A DNA stretch of 64,000 bases from Symbiodinium natans (taxonomy: Eukaryota; Sar; Dinophyceae; Suessiales; Symbiodiniaceae): NCBI GenBank assembly GCA_905221605.1, contig CAJNDS010002390.1, forward strand, positions 78,239 through 142,238, written 5' to 3'. Position numbers and translations under genes: made by a program. Under the pieces are notes generated by a model, which was not told the origin of the DNA, ran no database searches, and saw nothing but the letters and a program-made list of their open reading frames with translations. Every line of letters starts with the position of its first letter. Position 1 is the first letter of the stretch. Below, piece after piece: positions 1 to 9,665 of the stretch.

Positions 1-73
1 TGGACATCCCTGAAGCTACCCTTTCTGATGGGTGTCTTCATATGTGGGTGGTGGTCAAAACTATGATCCCTTT

Positions 74-234
74 TGGGGTAGGGTTTAGGGTTTAGGATTT
101 AGGGTTTAGGGTTTAGGGTTTAAGGTTTAGGGTTTAGGGTTTAGGGTTTAGGGTTTAGGGTTTAGGGTTTAGGGTTTAGGGTCTAGGGTTTAGGGTTTAG
201 GGTTTAGGGTTTATAAGGTTTAGGGTTTAGGGTG
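74..234 (+). repeat. Interstitial TTTAGGG telomere-type array
   Basis: About 22 near-perfect TTTAGGG units with single-base variants (an ATTTAGG, a TCTAGGG and a short TTTATAAGG break). The heptamer is the plant/dinoflagellate-type telomere unit. Unique DNA continues on both sides, so it is an internal array and not a chromosome end. Confidence 0.95.
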
Positions 235-335
235 TGTCAGGGGAGGGCGCGCGCTCGGGTGTGGAACACCCCGGGCCGCGCGCTCGCGTTGCCCGTCAAC
301 CCACCGCGGCCACCCAAACTATACTCTATTAGGGT
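235..335. repeat. GC-rich spacer repeated at 39945-40035
   Basis: A GC-rich spacer with CCCGGGCCGCGCGCTCGC near its middle and CCACCCAAACTATACTC near its end. The spacer at 39945-40035 has the same two blocks in the same order (CCCGGGCCGCTCGC and CCACCCAAACTATTCTC) and likewise follows a TTTAGGG array. This suggests a dispersed array-plus-spacer unit. No coding potential is seen. Confidence 0.7.
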
Positions 336-394
336 TTAGGGTTTATGGAATTTATTTTCTTGTGCCCTGATGCTTGCTTTGACATTTTTAAAGT

Positions 395-1560
395 TGCGTT
401 GTTAGGGTTTAAGCTGGGGTTGGGGGTAGCCTCGGCCCTTTTCGGGCCTTCGGCGTGTCAGGGCCCGTAGAGGCCCTCATTTATTTGAAGGTCAGGGAAA
501 CCCTTTGTGCCTGCTCTTTAAAGGCCTCAAGCCTTTTGGTGGCTCTTGGGGCCTTTTGGGGGCTTCCTGGGGGCTTTCCTGGCCCTTGCAGGGTAAAAGA
601 AGGGGTGCCCAAAACCATCGATTTCAGTACCAAAAAATCGCATTTTTCATTGCGGGTACGGGCATCCTGGGGGTCCCCCTTCTTTTAGGGGGCCTTTTGA
701 AGCCTTTTGGTGGCTCTTGGGGTCTCTCGCCCTGTTCGGACCTTCGGCGTGTCAGGGGCCGTAGAGGCTTTATTCATTTGAAGGTCAGGGAACCTATTAA
801 TGTTTTTCGCCAATGAGTATTTCAATCGCTAGGGTTCAAGCTGGGGTTCGGGGTAGCCTCGGCCCTTTTCGGGCCTTCGGCACGTTAGGGCCCGTAGAGG
901 CCCTTATTTGCTTGAAGGCCTTCATAGGGTTTTGCGGTGTTAGGGTTTAAGCTGGGGTTCGGGGTAGCCTCGGCCCTTTTCGGGCCTTCGGCACGCCAGG
1001 GCCTGTAGAGGCCCTTGCTGATTTGGGGGCTTCCTGGGGCTTTCCTGGTCCTTTTCGGGTGAAATGGAGGGGGTACTAAAAAATAACATTTTTCATTGCG
1101 GGCAGGGGTGCCTAAAACCATCATTTTCAATATTCAAAAATCGCATTTTTCATTGCGGGCACGGACAAATCTTGTGGTCCCCCTTCTTTGAGGGGGCCTT
1201 TTGAAGCTTTTGAAGCCTTTTGGTGGCTCTTGGCGCGTCTTGGGGGCTTCCTGGACTTTCCTGGCGCTTCTGGTGTAAAATGGAGGGGTGCGCAAAACCA
1301 TTTTCATTGATGGTACGGCCCTCTTGGCACGGAGGCCCTTTGGCGCGGGGGGCCTTCCTCTAGCCCTGAACCCGAACCCTTCCAGGCCCTTGACCCCGAA
1401 AATTTTGTTTGGCGGAGCTTGGCTTTTTTGGGCGCGGCCCGGGCCCTTGGCCTCTTTTGGGGTTACTGCGGCCCTGCGGGATGGGGGGCCCTTGGCCCGG
1501 GGGCCCTTCATTTGGGGTTATACTTTGGCTACGCTAAAGGTGGTCTGGGTGCCGGCCATC
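395..1560. repeat. Composite block of two alternating repeat modules
   Basis: Two modules recur. Module A (GGTAGCCTCGGCCCTTTTCG core, continuing into a TTCGGC...AGGGCCCGTAGAGGC stretch) appears near 420-475, 845-905 and 958-1015, with a partial copy near 725-770. Module B (GCTTTCCTGG, then GGGGTGCCCAAAACCATCG, then ATCGCATTTTTCATTGCGGG) appears near 555-665, 1030-1165 and 1245-1320. A related module B lies at 40155-40240. The open frames here are short, GC-rich and overlap on both strands, so they are read as non-coding repeat. The order resembles subtelomeric higher-order repeats, but that is inference. Confidence 0.75.
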
Positions 1561-1743
1561 CCTTAGCCGAGTACTGACGTTGTCGTAAAAAAGGCCGATG
1601 TCCGTTGGCCTGTCCAGGACAGACGGTGAGGCTTAACCCTCACCTTTTCCGTTTCTCCTTTCGCTTGGGCGCTCGGGCTGTAAGGCCCTCGGCCGAGCGT
1701 TCGGGGTCTGTCGCTCGACGGAAGCGACCCCTCACTTAGTTTA
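1561..1743. other. Unique spacer, no gene seen
   Basis: A GC-rich spacer between the composite repeat block and the decamer array. It holds GTCCAGGACAGACGG and several GCTCGGG-type words. I find no ORF, RNA gene or second copy. Confidence 0.5.
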
Positions 1744-2105
1744 AGGTTTAGGGTTTAGGGTTTAGGAGGGTTTAGGAGGGTTTAGGGGGATTAGGGTGGT
1801 TTAGGGTGGTTTAGGGTGGTTTAGGGTGGTTTAGGGTGGTTTAGGGTGGTTTAGGGTGGTTTAGGGTGGTTTAGGGTGGTTTAGGGTTGTTTAGGGTTGT
1901 TTAGGGTTGTTTAGGGTTGTTTAGGGTTGTTTAGGGTTGTTTAGGGTTGTTGAGGGTTGTTTAGGGCTGTTTAGGGTTGTTTAGGGATGTTTAGGGTTGT
2001 TTAGGGATGTTTAGGGTTGTTTAGGGTTGTTTAGGGTTGTTTAGGGTTGTTTAGGGTGGTTTAGGGTTTAGGGTTTAGGGTTTAGGGTTTAGGGTTTAGG
2101 GTTTA
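1744..2105 (+). repeat. Telomeric array that switches to 10-mer units
   Basis: It begins with a few TTTAGGG units, becomes about 10 tandem copies of the 10-mer TTAGGGTGGT (about 1790-1885), then about 18 copies of TTAGGGTTGT (about 1885-2055), and ends in about seven TTTAGGG units. The neat partition into blocks shows local homogenisation of a derived unit. Confidence 0.95.
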
Positions 2106-2526
2106 GCCTAAATCTTAGGTGCCGTATTGTAACAGGGATCCAAAAAGGGACCAGAATTTTGACTGCCACCCATATGTGATTATCTGTATGGTTCTGCGGT
2201 TCGGCGGCTGGCTGACTCGACTAGCCGACTCTCTCTCCTGCACGGTAGAAAATTGGAGATTCGCCCCAAGATACCAGTTAACTTCACGCGATCGTTTCGA
2301 CAGAGGGCCTCCATTAGAGGCGCGTGAATCCTTTTGGTACAAACCAAGCGAAAATCCTGTCTGGCGTGCAGGTATCAATCATGGGTTGACAAGACAGCTA
2401 CACGAAGAACCCGAGCACAAAAACAACACCGTAACAACACGCAACGTCGCGAGGTTGGGCTTGGGTGCATGAGTTCGTTCACATCTTCGGTATACATCTA
2501 TAGACCGGCTCTGCTTCGGAAGCCCT
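2106..2526. other. Unique spacer, no gene recognised
   Basis: About 420 bp of non-repetitive DNA between arrays. Open frames exist on both strands, but the translations are unrelated to anything I recognise and have no domain signature. I treat the region as a spacer. Confidence 0.5.
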
Positions 2527-4540
2527 AAAACCCTCAACCCTAAACCCTAAACCCTAAACCCTAAACCCTACAGTAAACCCTAAACCCTAGGGAGAAACCC
2601 CAAACCCAGCCAGTTCCGAGCGCCAGGAGATCCTGAGCGCCCGGCGATGGGAGCTCCTCAAGGAGGCGCTCCTGGACCTGGCTCGAGCTCGAGACCCCTT
2701 TTCCCTACTTACTTCTCCAATAACCAAGGGGAAAAAGGTTAAACTTTAATATTCCTACTAAACAAGGAAACCCAAGAAGTCTAAAGTTCAACTTAAGGCG
2801 AAGTAAGTTTAGGATTCTAGCAGAGGTCAGGGAGGTCTTGCGGGGTGCTCTCCGCTAGATGTGGCGCTCTCGCCCCAGGTCGTGTTGTGCAAGCCCCGAC
2901 CCACACTGAAACTTTCACCCCAAACCCTTCTGGTGGCGAAAAGGGCTTACCATCCCCCAAGAGCCTCGCCCCAATATATTCTGGCGAGTGTCGCGCAGAA
3001 GCGCAGAGGGTCTACTTATAGCATCTGTGTGGCTGTTGGGCACAGTTTACCTACTTCCATAATCGTACTTTCAGTGTGCCCTGGCAGATGTTGTTCATAA
3101 AGGCGCAACCTAAATGGATTCGTGCCAGACTGCTCGGGCTCTGAGTGAAGTCGGATGTACGGACCCAAAAGCCCCTAAACTCAGGCTTAGGCCGACCCCT
3201 GTGGAGGGCGGCGTTTCAGCACCCACGATGGGGTACCAAGATGGGACCCCGACCCCTTCCTGAGACCCTCCAAACCCTGGTGGTTTAGCCTTCAGACAGC
3301 ATGGGGTGGGATACAGAGGTTAGATGGCGGCGCTACAAAAGCGGGCCGTGGCCCGTGTCTGCTCCTCGCATATCACGAAGCTTTCGAGCCTAGTCTGCAT
3401 CCCAACCTTCGCAGCCGCCACGCCACACCACAGCAAAACCCTAAACCCCAAAACCGAAACGCCCTAAACCGGTGACGCCCTAAAGCCCGAAACCGTGCTG
3501 TGCCTCTGCCAGGCTCTTGAAGCCCTTCTCTCTCAGCAGGGGTGCCTGGGAGGGGTTTAGGGTTGAGGGTTCTGGGTTTAGGGTTTGGGGTTTAGGGTTT
3601 AGGGTTTGGGGTTCAGGGTTTAGGGTTCAGGGCTTAGGGTCGTGAGGGTTTGGGGTTTGGGGTTTGGGGTTTAGGGTTTAGGGTTTGGGGTTTAACTAAG
3701 GTTTAGGGCTGGGGTTTAGGGTTTAGGGTTTAAGGTTCAGGGTTTAGGGTTTTGGGTTTTGGGTTTTGGGTTTTGGGTTTTGGGTTTTGGGTTTTGGGTT
3801 TTGGGTCCCAAAGCCCCCTTTCCGGGTTTAAAGTTCAGGGTCTAGGGCGTATAATTAATTAGGTTTTAAGGTTTCAGGGAAGCGTAAACTGAACAACCCT
3901 GACGCCCAACCACCCACCCAACCAAAACACACAACTTAACCTCCAAATCCTGACGACTTCGGGTCCGATCTCCTCGATATCGAGCTTCGAGGTTAAGTGA
4001 ACGGCTGCGGAAATTCTGGCTTAAAAACCAACCTCAACCGAGGGACCTACGGAATTCGCCGTAATCCCTTGCAGTTCATGGGGTTCAGGGTTCTGCAAGA
4101 TGCTCGCGGGGTGGTGGCGATTCTTGAACCTTCCATGCGGGAGCTTGGGACCCAAACCCTAAACCGAGGCATTTGCCGGGGGGGGGGGGGTCACCGTGCA
4201 AGCAAGACCTGCCCAGCCCACAAAACCCATGCGTGAAGGTTCATGGCAGAAAAGAATGGGATTGCGAGGGTGTGCAGGATTTTCGGGTTGATGGCTTTTT
4301 CGAGTTCAGGGGCGATTTCCAGAGTGAACAGGGCTTACAAGCTTTATACAGTTGAAAGGCTTGAGGGTTTAGGGTTTAAGTTTGTCCCTGAGGCCAGGGC
4401 AAACTTCTGCAGCCTCGGCCACGGGACTTGTTTCAGCGGTGCCGCAAAGCTGTCAAAACGATGTCAGGCACTGAACACGAACCCCTGCGCCCCGGAATCA
4501 AAGGTTGTAGTGTTCTGTTTGGGTCAGGGCTTCTCCCTAA
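2527..4540. other. Mosaic: short arrays at 2527-2590 and 3555-3805, low-copy spacers
   Basis: CCCTAAA units occupy 2527-2590. TTTAGGG-type units with TTTGGGG, TTCAGGG and a run of about eight TTTTGGG units occupy 3555-3805. The spacers 2600-3300 and 3810-4540 are single-copy by eye and carry no convincing ORF; a G11-type run interrupts 4179-4190. The spacer segment 3305-3436 is a dispersed repeat listed separately. Confidence 0.7.
3305..3436 (+). repeat. Dispersed repeat, copy 1 (partner 19321-19444)
   Basis: It shares a head (GGTGGGATACAGAGGTTAGA here, GGTGGGAGAAAGGTGTTAGA at 19321) and a tail (GCTTTCGAGCCT...CTGCATCC.AACCTTC.CAGC) with 19321-19444, and both copies run straight into CAGCAAA followed by CCCTAAA units. 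Read in one frame, both copies give E-A-F-E-P-x-L-H-P-N-L-x-S, so the pair could be a relic of a coding exon. Neither copy is open over its full length. Confidence 0.55.
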
Positions 4541-5352
4541 ACCCCAAAACCCTAAACCCTAAACCCTAAAGCCTAAACCCTAAACCCTAAACCCTAACCC
4601 TAAACCCTAAACCCCAAACCCTAAACCCTAAACCCAACACCCTAAACCCTAAACCCTATAGGCCCTCAAGCCGAGTAGACCTGCAAAGCAAGCTGAGCCA
4701 GGTAGCTGGTAGGCGGCAAGCCACTGCGCCACCTCCAAGCTTGTCGCGGAAAAAAGGGTTTAGGGTTTAGGGTTTAGGGTTTCGGGTTTCGGGTTTAGGG
4801 TTTAGGGTTTAGGGTTTAGGGTTTAGGGTTTAGGGTTTAGGGTTTAGGGATTAGGGCTTCAGCTTGAGGATTTCAGGGTTTAGGGATCCAAGACTTTAGG
4901 ATTCGGGTTTCTTCGGGATCTTGGGGAACCGAAAGTTCACGAGCTGGGATCTGGAGGTGTAGAAGAACTCTATAACCCGAAAGCCTAAACCCTAAACCCT
5001 AACCCCTAAACCCTAACCCCTAACCCCTAAACCCTAAACCCTAAACCCTAAACCCTAAACCCTAAACCCTAAACCCGTGAATTAGGGGCCCCAAAGGCTG
5101 CTGGGAGAGTCCTGACCTCCTCCTCCGCAGTGATCGCGGGGCCCTCGCGGACTTCGATCAGCGAGTTGCCGATCCTGCCGGTTGCAGGTTGGGGTTCGGG
5201 AGTTTGGGTCTAGGGTTTAGGGTTTAGGGTTTAGGGCCAGGGTTTAGGGTCTAGGGGGTTCAGGTGGGTTTGGGGGGTTTAGGGGGTTTGGGGGGTTTAG
5301 GGGGTTTAGGGGGTTTAGGGGGTTTGGGGGTTTAGGGGGTTTTAGGGGGTGT
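4541..5352. repeat. Cluster of telomeric arrays in alternating orientation
   Basis: CCCTAAA at 4541-4660, TTTAGGG at 4757-4855, CCCTAAA at 4985-5075, then TTTAGGG drifting into TTTAGGGGG and TTTGGGGGG at 5203-5352. Strand flips occur across spacers of only 90-130 bp that look unique. Confidence 0.9.
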
Positions 5353-5397
5353 TTAGGGGGTCCGCGACCCTGGCGGCGTGTTGGATGGGAAAAGGAG

Positions 5398-5515
5398 GTG
5401 AAAACCTCCTCTTTCCCCTCCCTACCCCCCCCCCTCCCCCCCCTCCCCCCCCCTACCCCCCCCCCCCCCCCCTACCCCCCCCCCCCCCCCCCCCTACCCC
5501 CCTACCCCCCCCCAC
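5398..5515 (+). repeat. Poly-C tract with CCCCCCTA interruptions
   Basis: Almost pure C with spaced single T/TA interruptions, consistent with an extreme C-rich drift of CCCTAAA. Open frames over it are proline low-complexity artefacts. Confidence 0.9.
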
Positions 5516-5607
5516 CAACTTTGGCATCCTGTGACCTAACGAACGCGTTTAAACCTTTCAACTATGCTCCAGCGGGGTCGGCAGCTTGAGCCTGAGGCTC
5601 TTAAATT

Positions 5608-5823
5608 TAGGGGGTTTGAGGGGTTTAGGGGGTTTAGAGGGTTTAGGGGGTTTAGGGGGTTTAGGGGGTTTAGGGGGTTTAGGGGGCGGAGGGAGTGGTG
5701 GGAGTTGGTGGGAGTTGGTGGTGGTGGTGGTGGTGGTGGTGGTGGTGGTGGTGGTGGTGGTGGTGGTGGTGGTGGTGGTGGTGGTGGTGGTGGTGGCGGT
5801 GGTGGTGGCGGTGGTGGTGGTGT
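5608..5823 (+). repeat. TTTAGGGGG array followed by (GGT)n microsatellite
   Basis: Nonamer TTTAGGGGG units run to about 5690. After a short GGGAGTGGTGGGAGTTGGT bridge, a GGT/GGC trinucleotide run continues to 5821. Open frames across it are glycine- or valine-only artefacts. Confidence 0.95.
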
Positions 5824-7138
5824 AAGGGGTTGAATGAGGGAGCTTAGGGAGGAGTTTAGGGTGATGGAGTTTGTGGAAGTTTGGGTGGGTTTGGGGGTGG
5901 TTTGGGGGCGGGGTGTGGGGGAAACTAGGGAGTTTGGGGCGGGGTTTGGGAGGGTTGGGGGGGGTTTGGGGGGGGGTTGGGGAGGGATGCTTGGGCTTTG
6001 CAGTGATGCCTGAGTCAGAGACGGACCGCTTCAGCCGTGTTTGAAGCCGCTGAACTCAGCGTGAGCCCTTCCCCCCCCCCCCTGCTTCCCCGCTCAGCCA
6101 TGTACGACTTAAACCCTCACCCCTGGACTACTCTTTGCTTCAGAAATTCAGAAACCCCCAAAATCACTATAGTGCCGAAAAACGAAGAATACTGTTTAAT
6201 TCACCCTGAAACCCTACACCCTACACCCCGAAACCCTAAATCCTGAAACCCCTGAAACCCTCGGGTTCTAAACCCTAAACCCTAAACCCCTAAAACCCTG
6301 TACCCTAAACCTCAAAACCCTAAACCCTTAGCCCCAACCCTCTAAAACCCTGAAACACGCGAGCTCGCATCCGGCGCTCCTCATCTCTTGCCCGGCGGCG
6401 AGCTCAACAGAGCGGTTCCATCGTATCCGGATCTTGCAAGGCGGGGGACGTACTCTGGCTGGTTCTTTGTAGGAATGAGGGAATTGGGGTCCTATTTCTT
6501 CCCTTTCCAGGGCAAACATAAGGTCCTCATTGCCTCATTCCCTGCTAAGTGGCGGGGGGGAGGGTAGGGCTTGGGGGGATTTTTGAGGTTTAGGTTTCGA
6601 GGTTGGGTTTGATAGGGTCTTTGAAGGCTTAGGGTTCAGGGTTTAGGGTTCAGGGTTCAGGGAAGAGTGTCCGTATATGTCAGTTTTAGGGCGTAGAGTC
6701 CGTAAGACCCCCTCTACCCCAAAATTCTCTGGGGCCTTACGGGCTTCGGGTAGCACATGCCCAACAAGACCCACAAAAAAAGACCGAGTGACTGAGCCCT
6801 AAACCGTAAACATTCTGGTCAACTAAGCCTTTCAGCACAAGGAAGCACTGGGGTTTAGGGAGTCTAGCGTTGAGTGAATCTAGGGCTTGAGGGAGTTTAG
6901 GGTTTGGGGTCTAGGGTCTAGGGTTTAGGGTTTCGGGTTCCGGGTTTCGGGAATCCAGGGGTGTATGGGTTCAGGGAATCTAGGGGTTTAGGGTTTCGGG
7001 AATCTAGGGGTTTAGGGTTGAGGAGCTTCCCCTGGGGGCCGTGCCCACGTGCCGTCGTCGCTGCCTGCGTCCTCAGCGCGGGTTCATGGTCCTCATAGAG
7101 CCCTCAAGCTCCTTCTTCCTGTGCATCCCCTACATATA
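5824..7138. other. G-rich then mixed spacer; degenerate arrays
   Basis: 5824-5995 is G-rich, with GTTTGGG-like words. 6187-6350 holds degenerate CCCTAAA-type units (CCCTACA, CCCTGAAA). 6890-7020 holds TTTAGGG/TTTCGGG variants. A short inverted repeat (GAGTCCGTAAGACCCC against GGGGCCTTACGGGCTTC) lies at 6696-6750. No credible gene is seen. Confidence 0.6.
6466..6550. mobile_element. Short foldback element, same ends as the 38972-39276 element
   Basis: Left end carries TAGGAATGAGGGAAT and right end ATTGCCTCATTCCCTGCTAA. Reverse-complemented, the two align over about 28 bp with scattered mismatches. The word GGGAATGAGG and the following GG.CCT/GGTACC match the ends of the larger element at 38972-39276. 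No protein is encoded. Confidence 0.5.
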
Positions 7139-7362
7139 GGGTTTAGGGTTTAGGGTTTGGGGTTTGGGGTTTAGGCTTTGGGGTTTTAGGGTTTAGGGTA
7201 GCATCCTAAGACCGGAGACCGCAGTACCCTCAACTAAGAAGAAGGGCCCCGGTATCATTGTGTCACGTCGGTGCCCTGTCCCCTTACCTCAAAGCCCTGT
7301 GAACCCATCCATGGCCCTTCGGGAGGTTTAGGGTTTAGGGTTTAGGGTTTAGGGTTTAGGGT

Positions 7363-7408
<46 letters not shown>

Positions 7409-7694
7409 GGTTGGGGGTTGAGGGTTTAGGGTTCAGGGTTTACTGTCAGGTTTAGGGTTGGACTCCTTATGGAGCCCGTAACACTCCAGACTTTACCCTC
7501 CGTGCGACCTGTACACGAAAGTCCAGGTGCTTCTTGGGATTCAGGTTTAGGGTTTGGGGTTTGGGGTTTAATTAGGGTTTAGGGTTTAGGGTTTAAAGTT
7601 TAGGTTTAGGGTTTGGGGTTTAGGGTTTAGGGTTTAGGGTTTAGGGTTTAGGGTTTAGGGTTTAGGGTTTAGGGTTTAGGGTTTAGGGTTTAGG
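7139..7694 (+). repeat. Series of TTTAGGG-type arrays
   Basis: Arrays at 7139-7200, 7325-7442 (with a block of about nine TTGAGGG units) and 7544-7694, all on the plus strand, separated by about 100-bp unique spacers. Confidence 0.9.
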
Positions 7695-7798
7695 CATCCT
7701 ATACTTCTATACCCTAAGCCGAAAAAGCCCGAAACCCACTTTGGCTTGCAGGGGTTCAGGGCTTTTGGGGTTTTAAGCAAATCTTGGAGTTCATGCGT

Positions 7799-7920
7799 TT
7801 GGGGTTTATGGGTTTATGGGTTTATGGGTTTATGGGTTTATGGGTTTATGGGTTTATGGGTTTATGGGTTTATGGGTTTATGGGTTTATGGGTTTATGGG
7901 TTTATGGGTTTATGGGTTTA
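7799..7920 (+). repeat. Homogenised TTTATGG array
   Basis: About 17 consecutive GGGTTTAT-phase units of heptamer TTTATGG, bounded by TTTAGGG words. Each unit carries the same G-to-T change relative to TTTAGGG, showing that one variant was amplified. The 96-residue frame across it (YGFMGLWV repeats) is an artefact. Confidence 0.95.
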
Positions 7921-8133
7921 GGGTTCAAGGCTTTAGGGTTTTTGAAGTCGGTCTTAAGTTCATGGGTCTAGGGTCTATGGGTGGCGTCAAGGGTATTGTG
8001 CACCCACTCCCCATCACACCCTCACACTTTTTTTGACACAGAAGCCCTCCAAGCCTTCATTCCCTAGAGCCCAAACCTTGAAATTACGAACACTGAGCCG
8101 CTGGAGCCCTAAAGCCAGGAACCCCAAAACCTC

Positions 8134-8270
8134 AGGTTTAGGGTTTAGGGTTTAGGGTTTAGGGTTTAGGGTTTAGGGTTTAGGGTTTAGGGTTTAGGGT
8201 TTAGGGTTTAGGGTTTAGGGTTTAGGGTTTAGGGTTTAGGGTTTAGGGTTTAGGGTTAGGTTTGGGGTTT
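8134..8270 (+). repeat. TTTAGGG array abutting a TIR element
   Basis: About 17 TTTAGGG units ending TTAGGTTTGGGGTTT directly at the left terminus of the element at 8271-8571; TTTAGGG resumes at 8572-8612. Confidence 0.95.
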
Positions 8271-8571
8271 AATCCGAGCATCTGTTTAATTAATACCCCC
8301 ACATTTAAAGATACTTTTTCGGCCGGAAGCCCGCCGGAAGACTACTTTCCATTAGGGTGGATTTCGTATGGGGCAAACCCACCACATTTATAGAAATTAT
8401 TTTGGGGTGGTTCAAAAATCTGTCGGCAGGCTTCTTGTTTTGCATGCGGAGATGCGAAGCTACAGCACCTCAGGGAGGGCCATGGTCCAACTATTGCGGA
8501 ACCCTGCCTTCCTTATTGCGGTGGGGGGGGGGGGGGGGGGGATCCCCCCCAATTAAACAGATGCTCGGATT
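8271..8571. mobile_element. 301-bp element with perfect 21-bp TIRs, inserted in a telomeric array
   Basis: The first 21 bases (AATCCGAGCATCTGTTTAAT plus T) reappear as an exact reverse complement in the last 21 bases. TTTAGGG-type units touch both termini. The interior is unique apart from a G19-type run at 8522-8540 and has no transposase-like frame, so it is read as a non-autonomous DNA transposon or MITE. Confidence 0.85.
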
Positions 8572-8740
8572 AGGGTTTAGGGTTTGGGGTTTGGGGTTTA
8601 GGGTTTAGGGTCAGGCACCACTAAATAAGCCTTAGCCCGGTGCGTTCTCTCGACAAGTGCCTGAAGCCATCCAAGGGCGCGGCCCGCAGGAAGTACTGAC
8701 ACGTTCCGACGTTGAACCTCCGCGGGGTCTGTATGTACCC

Positions 8741-9090
8741 ATACATATGTAGCTGTGTATATATGTATCTACATGCATCTAGGTATATACAAGTATACAT
8801 GTGCACACATGTATACATGTATGTGTGCTTTATGTACATATGTATATAGATGTAGATATGTGTATATGTGTATATGTGTATATGTATATATGCATAAGTG
8901 TATAAATGTATATATGTATATATGTATATATGAATATATGTGTATATGTATATATGTATATATGTATATATGTGTATATGTATATATGTATATACGTATA
9001 TATGTATATATGTATATATGTATATATGTATATATGATATATGTGTATATGTATATATGTACATATGTATATACGTATATATGTAATTCT
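8741..9090 (+). repeat. TATATG-rich microsatellite
   Basis: About 350 bp of TATGTATA and TATATG units with sporadic GTG/CAC changes. It is open in several frames (Y/I/C/M low complexity), which I treat as artefact. Confidence 0.95.
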
Positions 9091-9106
9091 ATATGTAGAA
9101 ACATAA

Positions 9107-9320
9107 TCTTGCACCCTGTTTAGAACGGTCCTCCTGAATGAAGTAGAGCTTGCCACGCTGGGATCGTGTTTTGAGTCAAGTCTTCCGGCTGTCATAAGAA
9201 TGTTTCAGGCGCCGCGTGCCCTTAAAAATCAATCGCCGGGCCTGTGCGACTTTCAAACTCATGTAAACTCATCCCTGTTAACATGAAAGTCATATGAAAT
9301 CACGTGGACCGTCTAAAGAG
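9107..9320 (+). mobile_element. Dispersed element copy (GCACCCTGTTTAG family)
   Basis: It starts GCACCCTGTTTAGAACGG and shares ordered blocks with the copy at 53611: CGCCG.GTG.CCCTTAAAAA, CCGGGC, CTTT.AAACTCAT and CTCATCCCTGTTAA. The right terminus is not clear here. No coding potential. Confidence 0.6.
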
Positions 9321-9394
9321 TGACAAAATCAGCTTCGACTCTTTTCTCCTCCTTGTCTTGGGAGGGGGGGGTACACGAAAGAGAGGGCGCAACA

Positions 9395-9665
9395 TTACAT
9401 GTATAGGTATGTAGATATAGACATATAGGCAGACATACACAAAACATGTGTATGTATGCTATATATATACACACATCGCATATACACATAGCCTACAGAT
9501 ACATGTTAATATCTACACACATGTGTGTGTGTGAGTATATACAAATATGCGCGCACACGGACAAACCTTTTCTGCAAAAAACAATAACAATAAATATATG
9601 TATATATATATACAAATCCACATATGTATATATATGTGTGTGTCTATATAAATATGTACATAAGG
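9395..9665. repeat. TA/CA/TG-rich microsatellite region
   Basis: Mixed ATATATAC, ACACAT and GTGTGTGTG runs. Open frames are low-complexity I/Y/C strings with no domain. Confidence 0.85.

Noticed and set aside
74-234. True chromosome end at the left of the window
   Set aside because: Unique DNA lies before the array and the same kind of array recurs throughout, so a terminal position is not supported.
7746-8036. 96-aa plus-strand frame with YGFMGLWV repeats
   Set aside because: It is the translation of the TTTATGG array and has no unique sequence of its own.
8621-9195. Several 111-147 aa Y/I/H/T frames
   Set aside because: TATATG microsatellite open on both strands.
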